NCBI GenBank assembly: GCA_017465475.1
Contig: JAFTWC010000048.1
Coordinates: 1 to 58,905 of the forward strand
Length of the DNA: 58,905 bases
Source: Lachnospiraceae bacterium
GTDB lineage: Bacteria > Bacillota > Clostridia > Lachnospirales > Lachnospiraceae
Direction of reading: 5' to 3'
Part shown: positions 25,180-33,585 of the stretch, one piece after another
Numbering within the stretch: position 1 is the stretch's first letter
Layout: the number at the start of each line of letters is the position of its first letter
Translations under genes and position numbers: made by a program
Notes under the pieces: model-generated
The model's input: only the letters and a program-made list of their open reading frames with translations
What the model was told of the DNA's origin: nothing
The model's database searches: none

Positions 25180-26193
25180 TTATACCGACTTATCAGGATT
25201 CAAGAGTAGCTTATCCACCACCGAATGAATCATTTCCGTTTCCGCTATGGTATTAATGGCACATAGTTTCTTCCCCGCATCCTTGCTGAATGCACCACAA
25301 TGAAATGCTTGTTCCGTCGGTAATCCGTAATCCAAAACAATCAATCGATCATGACAATCCGGATTGGGTTTTATCCGCAAGGATGGATACTCCTGCATAA
25401 AATCATTCACAACTGTCATAGTTAAAAAACCTTTCATTCCGTGACCGTTCTCCGTAAACAGAATCACTTCTACTCCAGTCTTCTTCTGAGACAAAAGCTG
25501 CAACGTCTTTGTGTTTACATAATCGTCCACCACGTAAATACTTTTCTGCGCCTGCTGATAGATGTCTATGTAAGCCGCATCCGCCTCAAACTTCTGTCCT
25601 TTGTAGATGACAAAATTTTTGATATCCTTCTCTGACACAAAATTTTCACTAAGCGTATCTATACTCTTTTGAATGTTTAACACATCCTGCTCCGTTTTCT
25701 TCTGCCGGTCAGTCATACTTGCCATCTGCACCGACATTTCGGACACCCTGGCATTTACAAGATGCATCTCCGCCTGAGTAACAAACTGCTGATTCTGCTT
25801 TATGTAATGTCGCATTTCACGAAAGGCGCGCATAATAAAGATACTTTGCTGTTCGGCCAATTCTCCACGAAGAACCGTAGCTAGCATATAGATGCCTTGT
25901 TCAGTGAAAGCATAAGGCATTTTCTTCATATGCATACCACGCTTATTTCCTTGATCGTTTAAAGTCGAAATTTTCGACTTTAAACATCCTTCCGGAATCT
26001 CATTCTTTTCCAATTGGAACATAAAATCTTCTGGAAATCTTGAAATATTATTCTTTACCTGTTCATTCAAACGTTTCACTTCATACCCATAAATCTCAGC
26101 CAAATCATAATCAAGCATAACCTGCTGTCCACGTATTACATATACTCGATTCTGAACATTTTCTACCGTCATCAATTCTGCATTTTCTCCCAC
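25180..26193 (-). CDS. ORF6N-domain protein with C-terminal PLD-like domain
   Basis: A 337-residue protein. Residues 1-105 form the ORF6N DNA-binding domain (VYVIRGQQVMLDYDLAEIYG and MPYAFTEQGIYMLATVLRG). Residues 120-195 are a helical linker, likely coiled coil. Residues 200-337 resemble a phospholipase D-like nuclease/phosphatase fold: SIYVVDDYVNTKTLQLL, VEVILFTENG, CHDRLIVLDYG with an HxR-x4-D pattern, and FHCGAFSKDAGKKL. Only one such motif is present, so dimerisation would be needed for catalysis. It starts with GTG at 26191-26193 after AAGGAGG. It is paired with the upstream XRE gene. Such pairs belong to phage-derived or defence-like islands; its exact role is unknown. Confidence 0.82.
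   Translation of the reverse strand: MGENAELMTVENVQNRVYVIRGQQVMLDYDLAEIYGYEVKRLNEQVKNNISRFPEDFMFQLEKNEIPEGCLKSKISTLNDQGNKRGMHMKKMPYAFTEQGIYMLATVLRGELAEQQSIFIMRAFREMRHYIKQNQQFVTQAEMHLVNARVSEMSVQMASMTDRQKKTEQDVLNIQKSIDTLSENFVSEKDIKNFVIYKGQKFEADAAYIDIYQQAQKSIYVVDDYVNTKTLQLLSQKKTGVEVILFTENGHGMKGFLTMTVVNDFMQEYPSLRIKPNPDCHDRLIVLDYGLPTEQAFHCGAFSKDAGKKLCAINTIAETEMIHSVVDKLLLNPDKSV
25957..25985. repeat. 29-base perfect palindrome inside the ORF6N gene
   Basis: GTTTAAAGTCGAAA and TTTCGACTTTAAAC are 14-bp perfect arms around one base. They encode the LKSKISTLN segment, the same position as the palindrome in the deleted copy (13229-13253), though the DNA sequences differ. Confidence 0.88.
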
Positions 26194-26218
26194 AATAATC
26201 CTCCTTCTCCTGCATTCG

Positions 26219-26241
26219 TGAAATCACAAATTGTGATTTCA
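26219..26241. repeat. Palindrome between the XRE and ORF6N genes
   Basis: TGAAATCACAA and TTGTGATTTCA are perfect 11-bp arms around one base, lying in the 60-base gap between the two genes. It could be an operator or an mRNA hairpin; there is no T run for termination. Confidence 0.75.
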
Positions 26242-26253
26242 TCGTTTGACACC

Positions 26254-26619
26254 CTACTCCATCTCCTCCAACCGCTCCAACTCTTTCAAAGCCTCCACAT
26301 ACGCAAGCAACCGCTCCTTCTGTGCTTTCTGCAGCCCATGATAATCCTCAATAATCTGCCAATCCACCGGGGTAATCACCACATCCTCTTTTGAAGTGCC
26401 TTGTTCGTTTTCCTCACCCAGACCACGTCCGGATAAAAGCTGCTCCGGTGTTACTTCAAGAACAGCACAAATATCCATAATCTTATCCGCGGAAGGATTG
26501 GTCTTTCTTTTCTTCCACTCACTGATTGTACTGCAGGCAACCCCTACACGTTTCGCAAACTCTGACTGCGTCATCTTTTTATCATTTAAAATCTTAAAAA
26601 TACGTTCACTTATAATCAT
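26254..26619 (-). CDS. XRE-family transcriptional regulator
   Basis: A 121-residue Cro/C1-type repressor. The helix-turn-helix is at about residues 12-65 (MTQSEFAKRVGVACSTISEW, DKIMDICAVLEVTPEQLL). The C-terminal region is charged and helical and may dimerise. The ATG lies about 10 bases after AAAGGA. A perfect 9-bp inverted repeat at 26642-26665 overlaps the expected transcription start, so autorepression is likely. The ORF6N gene follows in the same direction. Confidence 0.85.
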   Translation of the reverse strand: MIISERIFKILNDKKMTQSEFAKRVGVACSTISEWKKRKTNPSADKIMDICAVLEVTPEQLLSGRGLGEENEQGTSKEDVVITPVDWQIIEDYHGLQKAQKERLLAYVEALKELERLEEME

Positions 26620-26641
26620 AGGGCTTCACATCCTTTTCACT

Positions 26642-26665
26642 TATATGAATTTTCTCATTCATATA
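26642..26665. promoter_or_regulatory. Operator of the XRE regulator
   Basis: TATATGAAT and ATTCATATA (9-bp perfect arms, 6-base spacer) lie at about +1 to +24 of the promoter at 26673-26701, a typical repressor position. Confidence 0.65.
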
Positions 26666-26672
26666 TATGTAC

Positions 26673-26701
26673 AGTATAACATATCTCATTTCAAAGTTCA
26701 A
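26673..26701 (-). promoter_or_regulatory. Promoter of the XRE/ORF6N pair
   Basis: TTGAAC (26696-26701) and TATACT (26673-26678) have 17-base spacing. Confidence 0.75.
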
Positions 26702-26744
26702 TCCCCTTAATCCACATTACAAATCAAATTCAGCACCCATATAC

Positions 26745-26792
26745 AAAAAAACAGACCATGGTTGCATTTCAAAACATTGCAACTATAATCTG
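26745..26792 (-). terminator. Terminator of the DUF1653/GNAT transcript
   Basis: A 15-position stem between 26752-26766 and 26778-26792 pairs at 14 positions (two G-U) and is followed on the minus strand by seven T. Confidence 0.8.
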
Positions 26793-26828
26793 CTTTTAAA
26801 CTGTGTCTTGAGCCTCACTTAAGAGGCC

Positions 26829-27473
26829 TTATCTCTCGCAAGGTCTCGGTCTTTTGGACTTCTCATGATGTGCACGACACTCGTCACATTTTCCATGTCT
26901 TTCACAACTTCTCTTTTTACACGGGCAATTTCCATCCAACGAAAACCACCGTTCCCTTGTCATTACATTCGTATGACCGATGCGAATTTCTCCCATAAGC
27001 GGAACTTCCACTTCATTACAAGTATGATGATACGCAAAGCCCAACTTTTCCTGCACCCGCTTTGACTTTGCGTTTCCGTCATAATACCCGCACCAGATGG
27101 TACGCATTTCCAAATCTTCAAATCCGTGACGAAGAAGCTCTCTCGCCGCCTCCAGGATTAACCCCTGTCCCCAAAACTCCTTTCCCAGCCAGTAACCCAG
27201 CTCGCATTCATCGTCCTGTTCCGTCATATCGGTTTCTCCGTTTAATTTCAAAGCAATGGAACCGATTGCTTTGCCGTTCTCCTTCAAGCAAACCGCATAA
27301 CACTCTTTCCCGGAAAACACACCCCGAATGATGCTCCGACTCTCCTCCACACTTTTGTGCGGCGGCCAACCTGCAATCGGTCCGATGTCCGGGTCCTTTG
27401 CATAGTTATATAAATCTTCTGCATCCGATTCCTGCCATGGACGGAGAATCAGACGCTTTGTTGTTAGTTGCAT
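26829..27473 (-). CDS. GNAT acetyltransferase with cysteine/histidine-rich tail
   Basis: A 214-residue protein. Residues 1-165 form a RimJ/RimL-type GNAT domain ([45 protein letters not shown]). The last 35 residues hold a dense C/H cluster ([21 protein letters not shown]), expected to bind zinc. The tail is followed by basic residues and could recruit nucleic acid or a protein partner. The substrate is unknown. The ATG overlaps the end of the DUF1653 gene by 10 bases, so the two are co-translated. Confidence 0.83.
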   Translation of the reverse strand: MQLTTKRLILRPWQESDAEDLYNYAKDPDIGPIAGWPPHKSVEESRSIIRGVFSGKECYAVCLKENGKAIGSIALKLNGETDMTEQDDECELGYWLGKEFWGQGLILEAARELLRHGFEDLEMRTIWCGYYDGNAKSKRVQEKLGFAYHHTCNEVEVPLMGEIRIGHTNVMTRERWFSLDGNCPCKKRSCERHGKCDECRAHHEKSKRPRPCER

Positions 27474-27748
27474 ACCTCTACCACCTTCTCAAATCGATAT
27501 TTTTGTTTTATATCCGGATATTTTTCCCTGTCCACTTCACTGAGAAACATAGTTTTCGGTCTTGCATAAGTTCCGAAATCCCCGTATAAGGCCTGATAAA
27601 TCACAAGCTCTTCTTCCGTTTCGGTATGTCTGGCAAAGTTCCGAATAACGTAGGTATATTTATTCTCTCGTTTTTCCTGATCCGACAAGGTTTCATATTT
27701 AAAATGTCTTACGATGTCACCAATGGTAAGATTTCCGGTTTCATTCAT
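27464..27748 (-). CDS. DUF1653 family protein
   Basis: A 94-residue protein matching the DUF1653 pattern ([54 protein letters not shown]). Members are small cytoplasmic proteins of unknown function. The ATG at 27746-27748 has TAGGAG about 7 bases upstream. A 215-base leader with apparent RNA structure precedes it. It is co-transcribed with the downstream GNAT gene. Confidence 0.83.
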   Translation of the reverse strand: MNETGNLTIGDIVRHFKYETLSDQEKRENKYTYVIRNFARHTETEEELVIYQALYGDFGTYARPKTMFLSEVDREKYPDIKQKYRFEKVVEVCN

Positions 27749-27849
27749 TATTTATACTCCTAATTCATTTTGTTAAAAATCATTTGCAATACTCCATAAC
27801 TGTTTAGAAAAAACAACGACAATGTGAAAAGTACTCTACGAGAATAATC

Positions 27850-27965
27850 CCAAAAGAGAGACATTATCTCAAGAAGAGAAATAAAAATAGAGTTACCGCG
27901 GTGCACGGTGAATCTATAGATTCCTCTGCTCGATACGTCCAAAACGTCCCACGTTCTCCTCTTTA
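27850..27965 (-). ncRNA. Candidate structured leader RNA upstream of DUF1653
   Basis: From a promoter at 27970-27997 the RNA would begin near 27963. AAGAGGAGAA (27954-27963) can pair with TTCTCTTCTT (27871-27880), ten pairs with one G-U. Enclosed are hairpins AACGT/ACGTT (27943-27955) and GAATC/GATTC (27910-27923), then a GTGCACCGCGG string that resembles part of a T-box but lacks its full consensus. No matching terminator arm is seen. I cannot assign it to a known riboswitch class. It may instead be an independent small RNA. Confidence 0.4.
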
Positions 27966-27969
27966 GAAT

Positions 27970-27997
27970 AGTATACAACAAATCGAGAAAAATGCAA
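27970..27997 (-). promoter_or_regulatory. Promoter of the DUF1653 leader transcript
   Basis: TTGCAT (27992-27997) and TATACT (27970-27975) have 16-base spacing. Confidence 0.65.
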
Positions 27998-28072
27998 GTC
28001 GCAAACGACACCGAGAAATTCTACATCATATGGGGCGGTTCCTTCAACTTTCCATGTTTTCTTCAAAAAGTA

Positions 28073-28102
28073 AAGGGATAAAGCAGCTAAGCTTTATCCC
28101 TT
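28073..28102 (-). terminator. Terminator of the DUF6273-like lipoprotein gene
   Basis: AAGGGATAAAGC and GCTTTATCCCTT form a perfect 12-bp stem, followed on the minus strand by a T-rich tail. Confidence 0.85.
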
Positions 28103-28132
28103 ACATTTTGAAGCATTCCGTTTTGTTGTTTC

Positions 28133-29535
28133 TTAGTTAACTTTCTCTACCTTCGCTGTAGCCACATCAATCCAGACAACAGGACGAACACCAGCTTCAA
28201 CTTTTGCTATATGCTTCCCACTCGAAACCATCCGACTGGATGCTGACAAGTATACTGCATACTGAGTTAATCCTGTCGTACGCAACCACCAGTCACTGTA
28301 CTCCTTATACCAGTATGTAGACTTCTCTCCTCTTGTGTAAACTCCCTGCAGTAGAGCATAGGCTGTCGGAAGTCCAAGCTGTTCCGTTTTCTCCGGAAGC
28401 TCTTCCTTACTACGACCAATCATCTCATTACCGAAATACTCCAGTGCTTCCGCGTCACTTAACAGATACACATAGTCTTTGGTGTCCGGACCGGAATCTT
28501 CACCATTCTTGACATTGTCCGTGTTTTTCACCTTTGTAAGCAGTACGCTTTCCTGATCCGCCTCGCTAAATGCGGTATTATAGAATGAATCGTTTAACCA
28601 CTCACGAAGGTCGCACTCTTCCCAACTGGTTTCATAATAAAACTCCGTCTCCCAGTCAAAGTCATCACTTTCGAACATCTTGTGGTAAGGATGCGCATCC
28701 AGAACATACTTGGAAAGTAAAAATGCCTTTCCTGACTCCGTCTTTAACACTTGCCATTCAATCGGCTCACATACAAAGTAACATACATCATCTACCTGCC
28801 ATGCCGGGTTATCCTCCAAAAGACGCTTCTTGTAGTATTCGGTTGCCCAGTCATAATCCTCCTGGGTAACATACTTCCCTACTACATGTGAATTCGGATA
28901 CGGCAACTTACTCGCATGTTCCGTAAGGTCTGCTCTGTAGTAAAATACTCCATTTACTTCAGCGATTCCATTCTCGTCGTACTTTGCATTTACAACCTCT
29001 TCGCCAACCTCATCTGCTGTCAATCCAAGGCCTTGCGGATAATGACCGAAGTCACATAATCACCTGCAACAATCCCTTTTACCGGTACCGGAGTCGGACT
29101 CGGTGTAGGTTTTGTCGTTGGTTTTGGAGTCGGTGTTGCTGTAGGCTTTGGTGTTGCCGTTGGTGCCGGCGTATTTGTCGGTACCGGGGTCGGTGTATTT
29201 GTCGGCACCGGCGTTGCCGTTGGTTCCGGTGTCATGGTCGGCATCGGAGTCGGCATAGGTGCTACTGTAGGCTCCGGAAGTTCTGTCGGTGTCAGCTCCG
29301 GTGTTGCCGTCGGCTTTACCGCCTCGGTCAGTTCTATAACCGGTGCTTCTGTCGCCACAATTTCCTCTGTAGGAACAACCACTTCCGTAGGTACCGCTTC
29401 CTGTGTAGGTGCTACGGTTGCTGTCGGTGCGGATGTAGGTGTTGCTACCATGATCTCCGTATTACATCCCGTTGCAAAAAGTAAAGTTACCGTTGCCAGT
29501 GTCCAAATGGTTCGTTTTGTTGTCTTATTCATCAT
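28133..29535 (-). pseudogene. Lipoprotein with Pro/Thr linker and DUF6273-like domain, split by a frameshift
   Basis: Two adjacent frames form one gene. The first (29020-29535) encodes a lipoprotein signal (LLFATGC) and about 110 residues of Thr/Pro repeats, then IVAGDYVTS and a premature TGA. The second (28133-29023) continues with a DUF6273-like domain (CEPIEWQVLKTESGKAFLLS, WLNDSFYNTAFSEADQ, WWLRTTGLTQYAVYLSA, GVRPVVWID). Just before the stop, the second frame reads FGHYPQGLGLTADEV, matching the GDYVTFGxYPQ start usual for this domain. Restoring one T in ACTTCGG near 29047-29053 would join them. This may be a recent inactivation, a phase-variable gene or a base-call error. Confidence 0.75.
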
Positions 29536-29574
29536 GTGTCTACCTCTCTTTCCCTGTAATAATATTGTTTATAA

Positions 29575-29679
29575 ACAGGGAAAGCCCTCGCGGAAATCCC
29601 TGTTATTGCTACTTGGGATTCCCCCTTGTATAAAGGAACGACTACTATCGCTCCTTCACTACTGCCGCCGGCGGTAGTG
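29575..29679 (-). other. Hairpin-rich leader of the split lipoprotein gene
   Basis: Two strong hairpins are seen: CACTAC/GTAGTG around a GC-rich inner stem (29657-29679) and ACAGGGA/TCCCTGT around 15 bases (29575-29603). A TATAAT at 29704-29709 would start the RNA near 29697, giving a leader of about 160 bases. No known riboswitch consensus is recognised, and neither hairpin carries a clear T run. Confidence 0.4.
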
Positions 29680-29812
29680 ATAGAAATATATATTTATACC
29701 TGTATTATAAACGTTAAATGACGCTTTTTTATCAATGCATGTTTCAGTACAAGTCATTCGACAACTTTTCCGACAATCCATCACATAAATCAAGCTATTA
29801 GCTACTACACTC

Positions 29813-30919
29813 TTAACACTTAGAAAGTAAGTCCATATCTTCTTTTTCCTTCTGCTGAAGATAAAACATTGCTTTCTGTGTCTCGATTTCTTCTCTCAGT
29901 TCCTGTTCAGTTGGCAAATATAATTTGTATTTTGTTGCAAATAATTGCTCATTTCCATGCAAAACAGAGTATCTGGCAATATCTTCATCTGTTTCTGTAC
30001 ACATAACAACACCTAATGTCGGATTATCGTCTGGTGTTTTTTTGATTTCATCATACATACGAACATACATATCCATCTGTCCAACATCTTGATGTGTTAT
30101 TTTCCCTGTCTTTAAATCCACTAACACAAAACATTTCATTAAATAGTTATAAAATACAAGATCAATAAAATAATCTTCTTTTTCCGTTTTTATATGCTGC
30201 TGTCTAGCAACGAAAGCATAACCTTTTCCCAATTCCATCAAGAAACTTTGTATATTCGAAATAATACACGTTTCTAATTCAGTTTCAGTAAAACTTGCGT
30301 TAGACGATAAACCTAAAAACTCCGCAATCACCGGATTTTTAATAAACTCCAGTTTATCATTTTGAAATTCTATAGTTTTCTCTAACATTTCCTGTTCAAC
30401 TAGTTCTTTGTTCTGTGACTGTAAAATTCGATAATAGTATTGTGTGTTTACATTACGTTGTAATGTACGCACACTCCATGTTTGTTCATATGCTTCTTTT
30501 TCGTACCATGCTCTGGCTACATCATCTTTTACTTGCAACAGAGTTCTATAATGAGTCCACGAAAGTAATCTTTCAAATTTTCCACTCGCCGAGTGGAAAA
30601 TCTCCGGAAAATATTTATAGAATGAATAGAAACTATAAAGATTCGTTTTTGTATACCCTTTTCCAAATTTCGCAGTTAATTCTTTTGATAATTTCTTAAT
30701 TATCTGTGCACCATACTCGGCACGTTCTTCCCCTAATAAAGTTTCCTCCGCAATTCGATACCCAATTAACCAATTTCTTTTCAGAAGAATGGTATCAACT
30801 GCTCGATATGCACTTTTCTGTGATGCTTCAATAATACCCTGAATATCATTCACAATATTATCTGATTTAAAATAATTGTCCATGATATCAGTATTTCTGT
30901 TTTTTTCAATTTCATTCAT
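29813..30919 (-). CDS. PDDEXK nuclease-domain protein, YhcG/DUF1016 family
   Basis: A 368-residue protein. The N-terminal half is the YhcG helical domain (LLKRNWLIGYRIAEETLLGE, KFGKGYTKTNLYSFYSFYKY). The C-terminal half is the PD-(D/E)XK-like nuclease fold, with FIDLVFYNYLMKCFVLVDLK carrying the Asp and Asp/Glu-x-Lys positions. YhcG proteins are linked to DNA cleavage and often accompany restriction or phage loci. The gene is visibly more AT-rich than its neighbours, which suggests transfer. The ATG at 30917-30919 follows AGGAGGGG, which overlaps the stop codon of the upstream rlmD gene. Translation of the nuclease is therefore coupled to that gene. Confidence 0.87.
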   Translation of the reverse strand: MNEIEKNRNTDIMDNYFKSDNIVNDIQGIIEASQKSAYRAVDTILLKRNWLIGYRIAEETLLGEERAEYGAQIIKKLSKELTAKFGKGYTKTNLYSFYSFYKYFPEIFHSASGKFERLLSWTHYRTLLQVKDDVARAWYEKEAYEQTWSVRTLQRNVNTQYYYRILQSQNKELVEQEMLEKTIEFQNDKLEFIKNPVIAEFLGLSSNASFTETELETCIISNIQSFLMELGKGYAFVARQQHIKTEKEDYFIDLVFYNYLMKCFVLVDLKTGKITHQDVGQMDMYVRMYDEIKKTPDDNPTLGVVMCTETDEDIARYSVLHGNEQLFATKYKLYLPTEQELREEIETQKAMFYLQQKEKEDMDLLSKC

Positions 30920-30932
30920 CTTCAATCCCCTC

Positions 30933-32345
30933 CTATTTTCCCACAATTTTATGATAATCCTTCATATCTAAAGACCTTTCCACATAGGAATCAGGTTTGC
31001 GGTTGCTCATACGACTTAAAAGGCAAACGCTCTCACAATGCTTCGTTCCCGGAAACATATCCACCGGCTGTATCACTTCCACCTTATACCCCTTAGCAAC
31101 CAGCTTTTTTAAATCCCTTGCCTGGGTTTCCGGGTTACAGGAAATGTACACCACCCGCTCCGGTGCCATAATCACAAGGGAAGACAAAAAAGCATCGTCG
31201 CTTCCTGCCCGCGGCGGGTCCATAATCACCACCTGGGGAGCGGTTCCCTTCTTTGCCTGTTCTCTCATAAATGCTCCTGCATCCTGACAAATAAACTCTA
31301 CGTTGGTACAATTGTTCCGCTTTGCGTTGTCTTTCGCATCCTTTACCGCCTGGGCGTTTACTTCCACACCGATGACACGGCCTGCATAATCCGCTGCCAT
31401 CAATGAAATCGTACCAATGCCACAGTAAGCATCAATCACCGTATCTTCCTTTGTAATCTTTGCCAGCTCCACCGCGGTTTTATAAAGCACTTCCGTCTGC
31501 TCGGAGTTTACCTGATAAAAGGAATTTGCCGAGATACGGAAGGTATGTCCGCATAACGTGTCCGTAATATACCCGGTCCCGTACAACACCGTTTCCTTTT
31601 TCCCCAGCACCATACTGTTTTTCTGTGGATTGATATTGTGAATAAGGGTCACGATTTCCGGGTGCTTCTTCTTTATCTCAGCCGCAAACTTCGACTTTGC
31701 CGGAAACTCCGGTGTACCGGTCACCAATGCCATCAACACCTCGCCGCTTACGCGACCGGTACGAAGAAATACATACCGTATGGTTCCTCTGCCGGTATCT
31801 TCGTTATAAGGCTCCGTGTGGGTGTCCTGCATAAGCTTCCGCACCGTGCGAAGATATTCCGCTGCCCGCTTATCCTGAATGAAGCAATCGGCGGTCTCAA
31901 TGACCCGGTGGCTCTCTTCCTCGAAAATGCCGGAAATAATCTTACTTCCTTTTCCTACCCGTTTCCGTGCAAAGGCCGCATGGACTTTATTTCGATAATT
32001 CTTCGGATTCCCAGACGTCAGAATCGGACGTACTTTTCCAAAGCCTCCCAGCAGCTTCTCACACAGGCCCTGCTTAAAGGCTTTTTGAGCCGTTTCACTC
32101 ATATGAAGCAACTGACATCCGCCGCACTTATCAAACACCGGGCATGCCGGTTCTACACGGTCAGAGGATGCCTCCAGCACCTGACACAGCCTTGCTCCCG
32201 TCTCTTTTGCCCGGTACACCAGCTCCATGGTGGCCAGTTCCCCCGGCAAAAGTCCTTTCATAGAAAACTTCCGTCCGTTAAATTCTACGATGCCCCGGCC
32301 TTCCTCATCCAATCCTTTACAACGTACCCGATATTCCTTCGCCAT
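30933..32345 (-). CDS. rlmD: 23S rRNA (uracil-5-)-methyltransferase, RlmD/RumA family
   Basis: A 470-residue enzyme expected to form m5U in 23S rRNA using SAM. The N-terminal TRAM domain covers about 1-60, the iron-sulfur cysteines are in CPVFDKCGGCQLLH, and the methyltransferase fold has VIDAYCGIGTISL near 300. The catalytic cysteine motif is VVYISCNPETQARDL. The start is ATG 32343-32345, with GAGAGG upstream; an in-frame ATG 33 bases earlier lacks one. After the usual C-terminus (HCESVCLLSR) there is an extension of about 24 residues. The YhcG gene follows directly. Confidence 0.92.
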   Translation of the reverse strand: MAKEYRVRCKGLDEEGRGIVEFNGRKFSMKGLLPGELATMELVYRAKETGARLCQVLEASSDRVEPACPVFDKCGGCQLLHMSETAQKAFKQGLCEKLLGGFGKVRPILTSGNPKNYRNKVHAAFARKRVGKGSKIISGIFEEESHRVIETADCFIQDKRAAEYLRTVRKLMQDTHTEPYNEDTGRGTIRYVFLRTGRVSGEVLMALVTGTPEFPAKSKFAAEIKKKHPEIVTLIHNINPQKNSMVLGKKETVLYGTGYITDTLCGHTFRISANSFYQVNSEQTEVLYKTAVELAKITKEDTVIDAYCGIGTISLMAADYAGRVIGVEVNAQAVKDAKDNAKRNNCTNVEFICQDAGAFMREQAKKGTAPQVVIMDPPRAGSDDAFLSSLVIMAPERVVYISCNPETQARDLKKLVAKGYKVEVIQPVDMFPGTKHCESVCLLSRMSNRKPDSYVERSLDMKDYHKIVGK

Positions 32346-32422
32346 ACAAACCTCTCTGTTTCTTTTTCTAAATGTCACACCCTATCCTGAAAGTTCGGTG
32401 CAACCGACTCAACTTCCTTATC

Positions 32423-33409
32423 CTATGAATTAGCCGCCGTAGTCGCTGCAGCGGTACTTGCCATCACAGCCATCATGGCAGCTTCCTGGGCTACTATGGT
32501 TGCCACAGCACTCTGCACCAGTGCCGATTCCGATAAATCCCCTTCTTCTTCCTGCTCCTGCAGTAACATTCCTCCGAACATCAGCCGCTGCTTTACCGTA
32601 ATACTTCCCCAAAAGCCGAAGCCCTTCTGTTTTGACAGCCAGGTACTTATTTCCTGCAGTTCCTCTGCCAAGTGTTCAAAATCACTGTTGTTTACCGCCA
32701 ATATTCCAAGCATCGGCAGTTCGTAAATATTTCCGTATTTTAACCCGCAGGCATGTAATGTATCATACAGCTCTATGGTCTTTTCACACTTTTCTTCCGG
32801 TACTCCCTCACACAACGCCAGCACGTGACTCAGAGACTGCACCGAATTCTTCGGAAAACGGGTATGCTCCGTAAGAAAACGATAGCACCGTTCCGCTTCC
32901 GTCACAAGCTCTTCTGTACTCTTTTCCGACAATGCTAAAAGCGCACAGAAGGAAACATCCTCCGCAGAGGTTAGGAACGGATGCTCTTTCTTTATTAAGT
33001 CATAAATCTCTTTGGTCTTCTCTACAATCTCTTCATACCGCTCTGCCGGTGCCAGCCGGGCGATGGACATGGCCGCCATCGGAAGGTACGCAGAATCCCA
33101 CATTCTTTTCTTTAACATCTTATATACCGTAAGTCCGTTTTCCAAGGTTCCTTCCGGATTGTGTCCTAACGCCAATGTGGCAGCAATCACCGTTTGGACA
33201 TTTCCCCGGAATCCCGAAAACACACCGGTCTTATCTTTAATCAAGTCCCGGCACATCTGAAGCCGTTCCCCATCCACCGTTTTTCCCTTCATTGTATACA
33301 TACAGGCCTCTGTCACACATAAAAGTCCGTGGCCCCATCGAAACACCTTCTGTATGGCATCCCGGTTTGCAATCATACTTTCACAACGTCTTCTTACTTC
33401 GTCCCTCAT
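32423..33409 (-). CDS. DUF4003 family protein
   Basis: A 328-residue all-helical cytoplasmic protein matching the DUF4003 family (FSGFRGNVQTVIAATLAL, FPKNSVQSLSHVLAL, YELPMLGILAV, SKQKGFGFWG). The last 50 residues are Ala/Met/Thr-rich and low in complexity, a usual feature of the family. Function is unknown. AAGGGGG precedes the ATG by 8 bases. It may be co-transcribed with rlmD, which starts about 80 bases later. Confidence 0.8.
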   Translation of the reverse strand: MRDEVRRRCESMIANRDAIQKVFRWGHGLLCVTEACMYTMKGKTVDGERLQMCRDLIKDKTGVFSGFRGNVQTVIAATLALGHNPEGTLENGLTVYKMLKKRMWDSAYLPMAAMSIARLAPAERYEEIVEKTKEIYDLIKKEHPFLTSAEDVSFCALLALSEKSTEELVTEAERCYRFLTEHTRFPKNSVQSLSHVLALCEGVPEEKCEKTIELYDTLHACGLKYGNIYELPMLGILAVNNSDFEHLAEELQEISTWLSKQKGFGFWGSITVKQRLMFGGMLLQEQEEEGDLSESALVQSAVATIVAQEAAMMAVMASTAAATTAANS

Positions 33410-33455
33410 GGTAAATCCCCCTTCTTATCACTTGTTTTTTCTAAAACATACTTTT

Positions 33456-33484
33456 ATTATATTTCTTGTAAGTTAGAAAAGCAA
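33456..33484 (-). promoter_or_regulatory. Promoter of the DUF4003/rlmD transcript
   Basis: TTGCTT (33479-33484) and TATAAT (33456-33461) have 17-base spacing. Confidence 0.7.
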
Positions 33485-33516
33485 GGAAAATCAATCAGAA
33501 CAAATTTCCTCACAAA

Positions 33517-33560
33517 AAAGGTGTACCCCCACCTGCTTTCACAGAAAGATGTACACCTTT
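33517..33560 (-). terminator. Terminator of the ABC exporter operon
   Basis: AAAGGTGTAC and GTACACCTTT form a perfect 10-bp stem with a long loop. The minus-strand side continues into six T. Confidence 0.85.
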
Positions 33561-33585
33561 ATAATACCCTCTTCTTTTTATAAAA

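Noticed and set aside
27890-27915. A true T-box riboswitch before DUF1653
   Set aside because: Only part of the T-box string is present, with no terminator partner, stem I motif or synthetase gene.
27760-28011. 83-codon minus-strand frame before DUF1653
   Set aside because: It spans a promoter and paired RNA segments, has no ribosome site and shows no family pattern.
29020-29060. Programmed ribosomal frameshift joining the two lipoprotein frames
   Set aside because: No slippery heptamer or downstream pseudoknot is seen at the junction; a simple one-base loss explains it better.
28984-29677. Plus-strand frames opposite the Thr/Pro lipoprotein
   Set aside because: They are low-complexity shadows (Arg/Cys-rich and Val/Gly-rich) of the repetitive Thr/Pro codons.
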